Assembly (NCBI GenBank): GCA_018907035.1
Contig: JACCIC010000188.1
Coordinates: forward strand, 461,501-525,500
DNA: 64,000 bases
Direction of reading: 5' to 3'
Source of the DNA: Sycobia sp. Sy_11
Taxonomy: Eukaryota > Arthropoda > Insecta > Hymenoptera > Epichrysomallidae
In this document: positions 8,671-19,818 of the stretch, piece by piece
How the letters are laid out: each line of letters starts with the position of its first letter
How positions within the stretch are numbered: position 1 is the first letter of the stretch
The notes under the pieces: model-generated
What the model was told of the DNA's origin: nothing
Seen by the model: the letters and a program-made list of their open reading frames with translations, nothing else
Database searches by the model: none
Made by a program: the position numbers and the translations under genes

Positions 8671-9514
8671 ATACACATTTTAAATACTGTTTCTACTGAG
8701 AAATATTATACTGGCGGCGTGTACGGGCATTTGTTTACGATATCCCGTTACCTCAAAACGATTTCTATAGACAGTTGTGTGTTCGGATGATAGAATGTAA
8801 TGTCCAGGTGTATCTGGGCGATTTCTACGGGGAATATTGTATTTAATTGATAGAAAACGATGTCCAGGTATAAGGAAATCAAGTTCTATGGGATGATTCG
8901 TATTGAGACGCTAAAATACGATATCTAGGTTTTTCCGAACGACTTCTACAGGGAGTATTGTGTTTAGTCGTTAGGAAGCGATGCTAGCTTTTTCGGGATG
9001 AGTTCTACTGGCACTATCATGTTTAGTTAGTAGGAAACGATGTTTATTTACGTCGGGATAACTTCTACGGGGTGTTTCGTTTTCGGATAATAGAATGCGA
9101 TTTTCAGGTGTTTTGGAAAGACTTCTACGGGGAATTTTGTGTTCGGACCTCAGAAAACGATGCCCAGGTATGAGGGGACGACTTCTACAGGGAATTTCGT
9201 GTTCAGACGATAGAAGACGATCTCGGGATGTTTTGGGACGAATTTTACGGGGAGTGTTTAAGAGACATCTATAAAGAGATTCATTTTCTATCATTCGAAC
9301 ACGCACACTCCCAGTAAAACTCGTCCCGGGATACCTGGACGTCGTATTATACCTCCCCAGAAGAAAACTCTCTATAGCAGTCGTCCCGAGACATGTTCTA
9401 TATTCCGATCATGATACTGTCTGTAAACGTCATCTCGAGACACCTCGACATCTTTTTCAACCGCCCGAAATCAAAAGAACCATTTTCCCCATAGAAATCG
9501 TATGTAATATGCAT
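8671..9514. mobile_element. Foldback-like element 2 (60-bp tandem units)
   Basis: This is the clearest member of the family. It begins ACACATTTTAAATACTGTTTC and ends ...ATATGCAT, its inverted counterpart. The left arm holds about nine tandem units of close to 60 bp, each starting GACTTCTACGGGGA, with a TTCGGACGATAGAA middle and a GATGTCCAGG end. Near 9290 the direction flips and about two and a half reverse-complement units follow (CGTCCCGGGATACCTGGACG). The first 90 bp are non-repetitive and match the first 90 bp of element 1, including GGCGTGTACGGGC and CGATATCCCGT. It starts only 16 bp from the end of the mariner at 8653. There is no transposase, so any mobility would need enzyme from elsewhere. 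Confidence 0.7.
8971..9306 (-). other. Open frame through 60-bp units: 20-residue repeats
   Basis: Because the foldback unit is close to 60 bp, one minus-strand frame stays open for 111 codons and translates as about five repeats of 20 residues (for example RSRPLIPGHRFLRSEHKIP and RSLSKTPENRILLSENETP). The product is strongly basic. Nothing suggests that it is translated; the periodicity of the DNA explains the open frame. It is recorded because a gene finder may call it. Confidence 0.35.
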
Positions 9515-9567
9515 ATATGTGTGTATTAAATAAAGTTGTACATTCTGTATATACATACTGTATATAC

Positions 9568-9712
9568 AGAAGCGACGATAGGTAAATTAAGGCGAATCAT
9601 TTATAGTAATATAGATTTTTATATATAGAGTACTTTCTACTTAGATATTATTGAATTGTTTAAGAAATCGGTTAAATTATCTCGGGCGAAACCGAAATGG
9701 GAGATGCTAGTG
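9568..9712. repeat. Foldback-associated tail repeat, copy 2
   Basis: This is the second copy of the stretch at 4416-4562 (shared GCGACGATAGGTAAATT start and TATATATAGAGTACTTTCTAC core). It lies about 55 bp to the right of foldback-like element 2. From 9713 to 10180 the sequence is AT-rich and becomes the intron of the WDR5-like gene. Confidence 0.7.
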
Positions 9713-10180
9713 TTTTTATATGTTTATTTGTATAAGCTGATTTTACATTTAACATATGAGATATAATTATAAAGAGAGATATGTTTTGTGGGACTTTACG
9801 AGATAAACTTTATATTATACTTTTACTATTGATCGATTGATCTATGCGAAATAATATTGGACTAAAATGTTTTCATTTGATATAAAGTAAATTTCTATAC
9901 AATTTACAATCTATGTACCAATCTAATAAAATTTTCCTATTATTTCAAGATTTTAAAATTCATATTGCAAACAAAAACTTGTTCTTTTAACAATGTATCT
10001 GTTATGTCATTATGTTAAATCAATGGCGACTTTATTAAAATAATAGCTGATTCTGTTGGATATAATCAACAGCATAAATTTTGTTGAATGAACTATACTT
10101 TTTTCTTAATGTATAATAATTTTCAAGAACAAAATAGATTGAATTAATTTTAATTTTTATACTTCTATTTCTTCTTCTAG

Positions 10181-10306
<126 letters not shown>

Positions 10307-10309
10307 TAG

Positions 10310-10447
<138 letters not shown>

Positions 10448-10849
10448 TTTTTTTTATTAATGGAATTAAATTAAAAATATAAAATATCTTTGCACTGATA
10501 AATTACAATACTTTTTTTCACTTAGGGTTATACAGCAGTAGAATCCTACGTGCAGCCCCCCACTCATACCTGATTTTAAATAGAGAGTTTTAAGAGCAAT
10601 TTTAACAAAAATAATAGAAAACCGCTTTATTCTTAGTCAAAATAAGCATTCAAGTAAAATAAATAATTCAAGTATAATATAATATAGAGAACCTACTCTT
10701 TCTCAATAAGTTCTATTCTGAAAATCAACTATTTCTACGTTTTCATTCTTTACTAATTTTTTCCTTCGATATTATTGACTTTGATAGTAACAATAGGAGC
10801 TGACACCGGATTCCTCGAATGAAAGCCGAATCAATATATTAATAATAAA
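10448..10849. other. 3' flank of the WDR5 homologue, nothing recognised
   Basis: AT-rich with one short GC-rich patch (CCTACGTGCAGCCCCCCACTC around 10540). It probably includes the 3' UTR of the WDR5 homologue. No other feature is seen. Confidence 0.5.
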
Positions 10850-11945
10850 TTTTTCCTGTGACAGCGTCATGTATATATTTTTCTTATCTTTATCTACTCT
10901 ATACGTAAATATTTTTACCATTCATCTAAATCTTTAACATTATAATCTTTTTGCAATAAATTAATTATAGAATCAATTTATTTATTCTCATTACTAAGAA
11001 CTATAATATCGTCAACATGTAGATTCAACACGCGAACTCCTTTCTGGATAAAAACTAAGGAATAGACATGATACACATCATTAGAATAAAAATGAGGTTT
11101 TTGTACCATCTGTAAAATTTAAGTTTCAACGTTTTAGGCTAATCTTGAGGACATATAAATGATTTTCTCAATGTAAGAATTATATCGCCTTTGTTACAAA
11201 AATCAAAGTAACACCATCCGCAAGGATTAAATAGATATCTTCTTTGATATTCCCTTAGAGAAAAGGTGTCTTAATATCTAATTATCGCAAAACCAAATGA
11301 AACTTGTTGGCAACGGCTACAAACAAGCTCACGAAAACTATACGCGTATAAAACTACAGGCGTATAAAACCTCGTTTGGGTACTCTTTCCCTGTACTTCG
11401 TCTTTCCAAAGTTGTCTGTTTTATATTTAAAAACTCAATGAATGTTAAAAACATCGTTAATTTTTTCTATCATTTTTTTATCTGTTTTTTCGAAGACCCT
11501 TTTATTTTATTTTAATTATTAATCGTCTCTCTATAAGTAACAAGATACTTATTGATGCCTGCAAATAACGCATGCTAAATTATATCATCATTTATGAAAT
11601 TATCAGCCTCAGCCATATTGCTGTCAATAGAAAATAGAAATTCTGTTTCGGTTCAATTTTTCTATTTGCAACCTTTTTGAAGGTACACAATCCAGTTATC
11701 CATTGGATGTCGAGATTTCTTGTTAATGGCTGCATTTCCATACCGGGTCAATCATGTTATCTAGCTGCTTTGGTCCAAATGCAAATTAACTTTGTAAAAA
11801 TCACGATAAGCAGAATTCTCATGAAATTGGACAGCTGTCAACAACTAACGTTCCTCGGGAAATAATAATACGATATCTGTGGAAACATAACCTATAAGAA
11901 TAGCTCTAATGCCATGAACATTCAATATGGTATTATTAAGTATTG
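10850..11945 (-). mobile_element. Ty1/copia remnant 1 (reverse transcriptase)
   Basis: Minus-strand frames, broken by stops and shifts, carry a copia-type polyprotein. From right to left there is an integrase-tail motif RAILIGYVSTD (about 11890). Then VFKYKTDNFGKTKYR (11430-11480) and LDIKTPFLRGNIKEDIYL (11240-11290), which match the copia reverse transcriptase entry (VKTAFLNG-EEEIYM). Then LRKSFICPQ, related to LKKSLYGLKQ, and LHVDDIIVLSNENK with the catalytic VDD box (about 11000-11040), followed by NVKDLDEW. The copy is heavily decayed, with no LTRs recognised. It lies downstream of the WDR5 exons in the opposite orientation. Three further copia remnants lie at 18120-18870, 37850-38890 and 45900-48130. 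Confidence 0.78.
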
Positions 11946-12604
11946 TATACGTTACAAGGCGACTTGTCCGAATGTACACGTCGTGTACCCCATCGCGCCT
12001 TGTACTCGGCGCTGACTCCGGTCGCTTTTCTCACAGCCCACGCTCAATTTGTCTCATTCATTTGTCTGCTAGCGATTAGTTATCGAGCCATCACAAGCTC
12101 GAGAGTTTTTATTGATGCTATTTTCGTTTCTGTTATGAAATGAAAACGGCATTGTGTGAAACATAAAGAATTATAAAGTCTTATAGAAAATGTATTGACT
12201 GTGTCTAGCCACTTGTGAAGAATTACTCCCAATTTTTTTAAAAGACTATTACAAGAAAAATTTGCCTGCGAAACTATTCAACACTATCAGAAATGAGATC
12301 AATGTAAAATGACAGAAATAAAATTTTTCAGATAAACCTTCCTCCAATGAAGATTACCATGTTGAGTATACATCAAAGGAAGTTTGATTTGAAGTTGAAA
12401 ATGTTAGAAGACGTAGCCCTACGGTTAAAAATAAATATAACAAAAATATTGGAATGAAAATAAAATTTCTAGAAATGATACCAATGCAACTGCGTAATGA
12501 CAATTGTAGAACTAATTTAGATGTATTCAAACGATATTGCAGAAGTTAACGAGAAGTTGTATCTGATAGTGTTGATAGATCTTCACACTATTTATGAAAT
12601 CAAA
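11946..12604. other. Unassigned stretch between copia and mariner
   Basis: The part 11946-12120 is more GC-rich (ACACGTCGTGTACCCCATCGC) and open in one frame for 66 codons, but matches nothing I know. The part 12180-12600 is AT-rich. A short polar peptide could be read at 12330-12500; I would not call it a gene. Confidence 0.4.
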
Positions 12605-13651
12605 TTCAAAGGCAAATCCGCTAGAGAAACGTTCCGTGAGATTAATACTCTTCTGGGGGGATTGCACACTATCATTTCGAACCGCAGAGAAATGGTTTCG
12701 ACGATTCCGAGCCGGTGAAAATAACACCATGAATAAGCCAGCCGGAGGAAGACTTGTGGCAACGAATACCGATCAAATCATGGAATTTATCGAGTTAGAC
12801 TGGCATGTGCCATCTCGTGACATCGTTCAGGAGATGAGAGTTAGTCACCAAACCATTTTAAACTATCTGCAGAAGGCTGGATACAAAAAAAGCTTGATGT
12901 TTGGGTACCGCATGATTTGACGCAAAAAAAAACCTTCTGGACCGAATCAATGCCTGCGATGTGCTGCTGAAATGGAATGAACTCGACCCATTTCTGAAGC
13001 GAATGGTGACTGGCGACGAAAAATGGATCACATACAACAATATCAAGTGATAACGGTCGTGGTCCAAGGCTGGTGAACCGTCCCAAACAGTGGCCAAGCC
13101 GGGATTGGCGGCCAGGAAGGTTTTTCTGTGTGTTTGTTGGGATTGGAAGGGAATCATCTACTATGAACTGCTTCCATATGCTTAATTCTACCATTTACTG
13201 TGAACAACTGGACCGCTTGAAGCAGGCTATCAACCAGAAGCGTCCACAATATGCCAGCAGGAAGGGTGTAGTGTTCCACCAGGACAACGCCAGACCACAC
13301 ACTTTGTTGATGACTTGTCAGAAACTACAGAATTTCAAATGGGAGGTTTTATCGCATCCACCATATAGACTAGACATAGCGCCAAGTGATTACTACCTAT
13401 TGCTGTCCATGTCGAACGCCTTTGCTGGTATAAAGATGGACTCAAAAGAGGCTTGTGAAAAGTGGCAGTCCGAATTCTTCACAATAAAGGAGGGGTTTCT
13501 ACGAGAGGTGTATTATGAAGTTGCCGTCTAGATGGAAACAGATTATCGAACAAAATGGCGCATATTTGAAGTAAATCCGACCACTGTAACACTTTTTATA
13601 AAACATTGAATGAACAGCGAAAAAGCGGAAGGGAGATATTTGACAATCTAA
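12605..13651 (+). mobile_element. Decayed mariner (TTAGGTTGTCA family), copy 2
   Basis: This belongs to the same family as 7550-8653 but is 5'-truncated: homology starts abruptly at AAGGCAAATCCGCTAGAG, losing the left terminus and about 20 residues. The right terminus (TGACAATCTAA before TA at 13652) is intact with one mismatch. The copy keeps the LDVWVPHDL-type linker that copy 1 lost, TGDEKW with the first catalytic Asp, HQDNARPH (second Asp) and DIAPSDYY (third Asp, in the 152-codon frame 13073-13531). At least three frameshifts and a stop interrupt it. It ends 64 bp before mariner copy B. Confidence 0.85.
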
Positions 13652-13715
13652 TATTAAGTTTCTATCTTATTTTATCAAGTTAGACAATCCTTTACTAACA
13701 GTAGTACTTAAACTA

Positions 13716-14996
13716 TTAGGAGTGTGAATAAGTCTTTCCCGTTTTTTGTAAGAGATGGCGCCACCAATACTGTGCGAGTATTCAATGGTTACATATGTCA
13801 TAATCAAAGCTTATTCATATGTCAACAATTCCATACTAACACATTAGTTAAAATTTTTTCGCATCATAAATTTTTGATATCGTGAAAATGTCGAAATTTG
13901 AGCCGAGTCGACGTCATTTGCGGGAAGTTTCACTTTATTGGTTCAATTTGAAGAAATCTGCTGCCGAGACGCATCGATTGCTTCAGGAGGCTTATGGAGA
14001 AGGTTGTGTCGATGATTCAAGTGTTCGCGGATGGTTTCGACGCTTCAAAAGCGGTGATTTCGACGTGGAAGACAAGGAGCGTTCCGGGCGGCCGCAAATC
14101 TTTGAAGATCGAGAATTGGCGACTTTGCTTGATGAAGATTCTTGTCAAACGCAAGAAGAACGTGCTGAAGCATTGGGAGTTGACCAAACAACCATTTCCA
14201 AGCGTTTGAAAGCCATGGGAATGATCCAAAAGCAAGGAAATTGGGTGCCGTACGAACTGAAGCTGAGAGACGTCGAACGGCGTTTTTTCACTTGCGAACA
14301 GCTGCTTCAGCGACATAAAAGAAAGGGTTTTCTGCATCGTATCGTGACTGGCGATGAAAAGTGGATACGTTACGATAATCCGAAGCGAAGAAAATCATGG
14401 GGACTACCCGGCCATGCATCATCATCGACGGTCAAGCCAAATATTCATGGCGCCAAGCTCATGCTCTGTATATGGTGGGACCAGCTAGGTGTGGTTTACT
14501 ATGAGCTTCTGAAACCGAATGAAAGGATCACAGGCGAGGTCTATCGACGACAATTGATGCGTTTGAGCCGCGCACTGCGAGAAAAACGGCCACAATACTC
14601 CGACAGGCACGACAAAGTTATTTTGCAACATGACAATGCTCGCCCACATGTTGCACCGCCGGTGAAAACATACTTAGAAACGCTCAAATAGGAAGTCCTA
14701 CCCCACGCGCCGTATAGTCCAGAGGTTGCTCCGTCTGATTACCATCTCTTCAGATCGATGACGCATGGCCTGGCTGACCAGCACTTCCATTCCTACGAGG
14801 AAGCCAAAAAATGGGTGGATGACTGGATAGAGGCCAAACCGGTCGAATTTTTTCGCAACGGGATTCGTATGTTGCCAGAAAGATGGGAAAAAGCTAGCCA
14901 TGGCCAATACTTTCAAGAATTCATTTGTAACTATTTTTTCACAATAAAGGCTCAAAATTTGAAAAAAAAACGGGAAAGACTTATTCACATACCTGA
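13716..14996 (+). mobile_element. Mauritiana-like mariner, copy B (inactivated)
   Basis: A 1281-bp element with both terminal repeats (TTAGGAGTGTGAATAAGTC on the left, TCAGGTATGTGAATAAGTC in reverse on the right), flanked by TA at 13714-13715 and 14997-14998. It is the plus-strand counterpart of copy C. Both are 6 bp shorter than copy A and share the same damage in the transposase. B and C form an inverted pair separated by about 1.3 kb. Confidence 0.95.
13888..14930 (+). pseudogene. Mariner transposase, copy B (stop at codon 268)
   Basis: Compared with copy A, the frame from the ATG at 13888 is open for 267 codons and then has TAG in place of the Trp codon of the LKWEVLPH motif (codon 268). 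A product would keep Asp156 and Asp249 but lack Asp284, so it could not be catalytic. It does keep the Trp after TGDEK that copy A lost. Downstream there is a 6-nt deletion removing two Val codons, Asp to His in the SDGQYF motif, and loss of the natural TAA stop (now GAA). Copy B alone has Arg in the QEELAEAL motif. A DNA-binding fragment could in principle be made. Confidence 0.93.
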
Positions 14997-14998
14997 TA

Positions 14999-15289
14999 AT
15001 TTTTAAATATACTCGATTTTTTAATTTTGTCGCATTACTTAATTGTTTGACCTAGTTATATGTATGCATTTTTGAAAAATCAATTCACATGCTTATAAAT
15101 TGAACAAACTTTGGAAAGTTTAACTTTAAATTAATAATTTATATACAGCTTGGAATAGAATGAAAATAAGAATGTGTACAGTCTTATTCAATTTTATAAA
15201 CTTGAATATTATGCCACACAAAAAAGAGAAAGAAACTATTGTCAATTATTATCTCTATCATTTCAAAGTATTCAAATTATAGAAAATTA
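14999..15289. other. AT-rich spacer, nothing recognised
   Basis: Short AT-rich stretch between two mariners with no gene or repeat that I can support. Confidence 0.6.
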
Positions 15290-16084
15290 TTGGATGTACA
15301 AGTAAGTTTTCATCGGTTTTCTTCCAAAATGTTATTATGAAAACATTATTAGATATCTTTAATTCAAACTGTCGTCTATCGGAAGCTATAACATGTGGCC
15401 AAACAGTATCATAATGAAAAAAAACGGAGTCATGCCTGTTCTCGTATTTTGACCATTTTTTCTGTAATGCTCGCTTCAAAGGAATATAGTGCATTTCATA
15501 CAATAGTTCTTTGATGTTCTGACCACTCGGAACTAGTTATACATTTTTTTAATCTGACCATATGCAGAGCATGACATATTTACGTCAATATTTCGTTATT
15601 ATAATACATCCATTTTTCATCACCAATGACAATACGATGCAAAAATCATTAATTTTTATATCGGGAAACCGTTTTTTAAGTGGCGCCCAATGATACAGCA
15701 AGTTTTTCTCGAATTTGACACGGATCCTCATCTAGCAAAGCGTCTAGTTCCTCGTCCTGACTACTTTTGGACTCTTTGGAGCAATCCTGATATTCAACTT
15801 CAAAATCATCGCTTTTGAACCATTTGAACCACTCGCAGGCAGCAAGAAAATGATAGGCTGCAGTCGTATTTTTCCTCATTTTATATAATAGAAGCAGCGC
15901 TTGTCGCAAATGATGTTTATTTGGCTGGTTACTTGCCATTATCTTTCTCGATAAAATAAACCATACCGAAAGAAATGCTCAAATATAATGCTGCAAAAAT
16001 AACATATGAGATCTGATATTTATGTCCGGGAGTCATTCAGCCCGCCATCTATTGGCAAACAACGAAAACTTACCTTACACCCAA
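15290..16084 (-). mobile_element. Internally deleted mariner (TTGGATGTACAAG family)
   Basis: This 795-bp element has ends TTGGATGTACAAGTAAGTTT and, in reverse complement, TTGGGTGTAAGGTAAGTTTT, with TA on both sides (15288-15289 and 16085-16086). Minus-strand coding shows the transposase N-terminus (HHLRQALLLLYKMRKNTTAA, then KWFKSDDFEVE and LDALLDEDPCQIREKLA at 15676-15939). It then jumps to the region around the second Asp, where the usual HDNARPH has become YDTVWPH (15258-15503). The middle with WVPYEL and most of the catalytic domain is missing. A longer member of the same family is at 30361-31610. This copy is dead but retains both ends. Confidence 0.85.
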
Positions 16085-16302
16085 TATACCTAATATTAAG
16101 ACAATTTTGTTTCATGTAAATATTAAAATATTAAACTTCAACTAAAAAAACAGTATCTGAATGCTTTAAATTAATAAATTTTTTTCATCGGCCTTACAGT
16201 TCTATAAAATAATATATTCATAATTAAATAATTACATAATGAAAGTCGGACTCTTCATGTTTATAGTCACCCCTATAGAATCTGAAATATAAATAAGAAA
16301 TA
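16085..16302. other. AT-rich spacer
   Basis: About 215 bp of AT-rich DNA between two mariners; nothing recognised. Confidence 0.6.
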
Positions 16303-17583
16303 TCAGGTATGTGAATAAGTCTTTCCCGTTTTTTTTTCAAATTTTGAGCCTTTATTGTGAAAAAATAGTTACAAATGAATTCTTGAAAGTATTGGCCATG
16401 GCTAGCTTTTTCCCATCTTTCTGGCAACATACGAATCCCGTTGCGAAAAAATTCGACCGGTTTGGCCTCTATCCAGTCATCCACCCATTTTTTGGCTTCC
16501 TCGTAGGAATGGAAGTGCTGGTCAGCCAGGCCATGCGTCATCGATCTGAAGAGATGGTAATCAGACGGAGCAACCTCTGGACTATACGGCGCGTGGGGTA
16601 GGACTTCCTATTTGAGCGTTTCTAAGTATGTTTTCACCGGCGGTGCAACATGTGGGCGAGCATTGTCATGTTGCAAAATAACTTTGTCGTGCCTGTCGGA
16701 GTATTGTGGCCGTTTTTCTCGCAGTGCGCGGCTCAAACGCATCAATTGTCGTCGATAGACCTCGCCTGTGATCCTTTCATTCGGTTTCAGAAGCTCATAG
16801 TAAACCACACCTAGCTGGTCCCACCATATACAGAGCATGAGCTTGGCGCCATGAATATTTGGCTTGACCGTCGATGATGATGCATGGCCGGGTAGTCCCC
16901 ATGATTTTCTTCGCTTCGGATTATCGTAACGTATCCACTTTTCATCGCCAGTCACGATACGATGCAGAAAACCCTTTCTTTTATGTCGCTGAAGCAGCTG
17001 TTCGCAAGTGAAAAAACGCCGTTCGACGTCTCTCAGCTTCAGTTCGTACGGCACCCAATTTCCTTGCTTTTGGATCATTCCCATGGCTTTCAAACGCTTG
17101 GAAATGGTTGTTTGGTCAACTCCCAATGCTTCAGCAAGTTCTTCTTGCGTTTGACAAGAATCTTCATCAAGCAAAGTCGCCAATTCTCGATCTTCAAAGA
17201 TTTGCGGCCGCCCGGAACGCTCCTTGTCTTCCACGTCGAAATCACCGCTTTTGAAGCGTCGAAACCATCCGCGAACACTTGAATCATCGACACAACCTTC
17301 TCCATAAGCCTCCTGAAGCAATCGATGCGTCTCGGCAGCAGATTTCTTCAAATTGAACCAATAAAGTGAAACTTCCCGCAAATAACGTCGACTCGGCTCA
17401 AATTTCGACATTTTCACGATATCAAAAATTTATGATGCGAAAAAATTTTAACTAATGTGTTAGTATGGAATTGTTGACATATGAATAAGCTTTGATTATG
17501 ACATATGTAACCATTGAATACTCGCACAGTATTGGTGGCGCCATCTCTTACAAAAAACGGGAAAGACTTATTCACACTCCTAA
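16303..17583 (-). mobile_element. Mauritiana-like mariner, copy C (inactivated)
   Basis: A 1281-bp element with the same two terminal repeats as copies A and B, flanked by TA at 16301-16302 and 17584-17585. Its flanks are unrelated to those of copy B, apart from the TA, so it arose by transposition and not by local duplication. Sequence differences from copy B are few. Confidence 0.95.
16369..17411 (-). pseudogene. Mariner transposase, copy C (stop at codon 268)
   Basis: From the ATG at 17411 the frame carries the same TGG-to-TAG stop at codon 268, the same 6-nt deletion, the same Asp-to-His change in the SDGQYF motif and the same loss of the terminal stop as copy B. It differs from B at a few places: HLREV reads YLREV, and the QEELAEAL motif keeps Leu. 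The product would lack the third catalytic Asp. It keeps Trp159, like copy B and unlike the intact copy A. Confidence 0.93.
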
Positions 17584-17725
17584 TAAAATACATCGCTGCA
17601 AACCCCTTCAATGTAGTCTCCTCCCGCATCTGTATATTATTTATCTATGTATTATATATATGTATCTATATATTAGACCTTTTTCGTAATTATTCGAGCA
17701 CATTGCGGTTGAATACTTGATGGAC

Positions 17726-18030
17726 AAACCTTAGTCGATGTGGTATAAATGGTTTGTGAACCACCCCTTTGCTGTCGAAGAAACAAATCAACATGGTTTT
17801 CACATTGGACATGCGCCTTTGACATTCCACCGAAGCACCTGACTACGACTCAATGCATCACTACCATACACTTTAAACACTTTTTCATAAGTTTCTATCG
17901 CGGTTTCACGAAGTTTCGCACAAAATTTTATCGCGCACCATTACTCTAAATTTCTCTGTTCCATTTTCGCGACGTGCATTACTCGCGCGTTGTTACAAAA
18001 CACTAAACAGCTGACGAAGAAACGATCGTA
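17726..18030 (-). mobile_element. Internally deleted mariner remnant
   Basis: On the minus strand this reads AIKFCAKLRETAIETYEKVF, then YGSDALSRSQVLRWN, the N-terminal helix-turn-helix of a mariner subfamily distinct from the copies above. After a few residues it jumps, with a frameshift, to KTMLICFFDSKGVVH, a stretch that in the family lies between the first and second catalytic Asp. At least 100 residues between them are missing. No terminal repeats were found. Between 17586 and 17725 lies an AT-rich spacer without recognised content. Confidence 0.7.
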
Positions 18031-18119
18031 CAAGGGTTGTCAAAGTCTCAATGGAGAGAGTAATAATCTACTATTACGGTAGCAGAGTAACAGGTTCGCA
18101 GTGTTACCACAGGCCGTGA

Positions 18120-18867
18120 AATAAAATTGGTCGCATTACTTAATTGCATGATTTCGTATAATTAGTGAAAGCTCTTTTCTTTAAGTATATTAGCTATTTT
18201 CTTTGGAGCACAGACATTTCATAGAACTTAGAGTATTGCGCATGTTTATACAGCACATGATGCAGCGAGGTACTTCGCTTTTCTTCTTCATAGAAAATAC
18301 TAAAACAGCTCTCAAATAATTATCGATCATTACCGATACAAACTTGTAGTAATTCGGATGGGACACAGTACTAATTGGTCTTATTGTGTCCACATGAACA
18401 ATACGGAGACATTTATCCGATTTTAATATCTAATAATTTTTATTCAGATAAAAAATCTCGTAGTTTTTTATAGTGCTCAACAAATCTTTTTAAATAGCCT
18501 AAAGAAATATATCATAATTTAATATGTAAAACGACATCTTTGTTTAATTTAACTATTACTTCATTTTTTCATTATTTAAATCATGAATTTTTCTATTATA
18601 TACAGTATTAAAGAAATCATTCACTTTAGCACTTTCGATTTTAACTGCCTTCTTATATTCTATTGGAATCCCTGAACTAGATTCTATTACAATTATTTCT
18701 TCATTTGATTTTATTTTCTAATTCTAGAACACCATTACCTTATACATTGTTAATCTAAATATCTAAATTGTCTGAATGATTATATTATACTTATACTGGA
18801 GTTGTATAATTAAGGTTCTCGAATTTGTATCGTTTAAGTCTCTTTTTTGAAATACGTGAAACTTATT

Positions 18868-18868
<1 letters not shown>
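18120..18868 (-). mobile_element. Ty1/copia remnant 2 (integrase)
   Basis: Minus-strand coding includes LRIVHVDTIRPISTVSHPN, then YYKFVSVMIDNYLRAVLVFS and MKKKSEV (18190-18420). This is the core of a copia integrase, whose motif is normally IDDYSR; here the second catalytic-site region reads IDNYLR. A cysteine-poor pre-integrase stretch can be guessed to the right. The piece is too decayed to encode protein. Limits are approximate. Confidence 0.7.
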
Positions 18869-18869
<1 letters not shown>

Positions 18870-18901
<32 letters not shown>

Positions 18902-18935
18902 CATACATACATATATACATACATATACGCATACG
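18870..18935. repeat. AT/ATAC-rich microsatellite
   Basis: A compound run of AT and ATAC/ATAT units. Confidence 0.9.
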
Positions 18936-19541
18936 CACAATACCTGAACTCTGACCCTTTTCACGGGTACAAGCTCGGTCACACGCTAATCCTCGAAATT
19001 ACGGTTGGCACCATATAATGAGTTATACGGTTAAAAATAATATTTTCATAATTTAAACAATTTATAAACGTTAATATTAAGGAATTCAATTATATAATAA
19101 ACTTTTCAGACCTAACAAAAGTTCGCCTATATGTTTCATGTAAAACGGTAAATATTAACCGATTTTTAAAATTCGGTAAACCCAATTTTTAAAATTTTTA
19201 AAGAATTTATCATTACTTAAAAATATTAATTATTTAAAAAATTTAAATATTGCTTGCTTTTCTTATACTTATAACCCGAACCTTAATTTAGAGGATTAGG
19301 ACTTGGGCGAGTTTTTCGGTTTGAGTTTTCCTTAATATAAATACAAATACCTTCTGAAAACTGTTGAAATATCTACTACAATCGTTGTAAAGAAAACAGA
19401 AATTCAGAAATTGTAGAGGTCACACTGGCACTATGTATATATATATCGCTGTAGTCGCTTTCTTCGTATAATTCACTGCAAAAATAAATATTTTTAAGAA
19501 ATTCATTTAATACTTAAATATAGATAAGGATAAAAAGTGTT
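18936..19541. other. AT-rich stretch, nothing recognised
   Basis: About 600 bp with a short less AT-rich start (CTGACCCTTTTCACGGGTAC). I see no genes. It could hold the missing 3' end of the gypsy copy to its right, but no LTR is recognisable. Confidence 0.5.
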
Positions 19542-19818
19542 TTAAATACTTGATATTTTTTTTCTTCTAACTGACTTGATACGTTTATCGATAAAAATTA
19601 ACGATACTAACGGATCAGAGAAATAAATTGCCCTATTAAATACATCAAGTATTCTGTTCCTTCTACTATTCTGGCGTGCATGGGATACCATATTCTGTGC
19701 GGGTTGTGGTAGGGGATTCGGGATGTTGGGGGGGGGGGTCTTGAGAGGGCATCTGGTACATGAGGTAATGCTCTTCTTCGGTGCACTATTGTCTATTATA
19801 CGCCTGCAACGCAATTGC

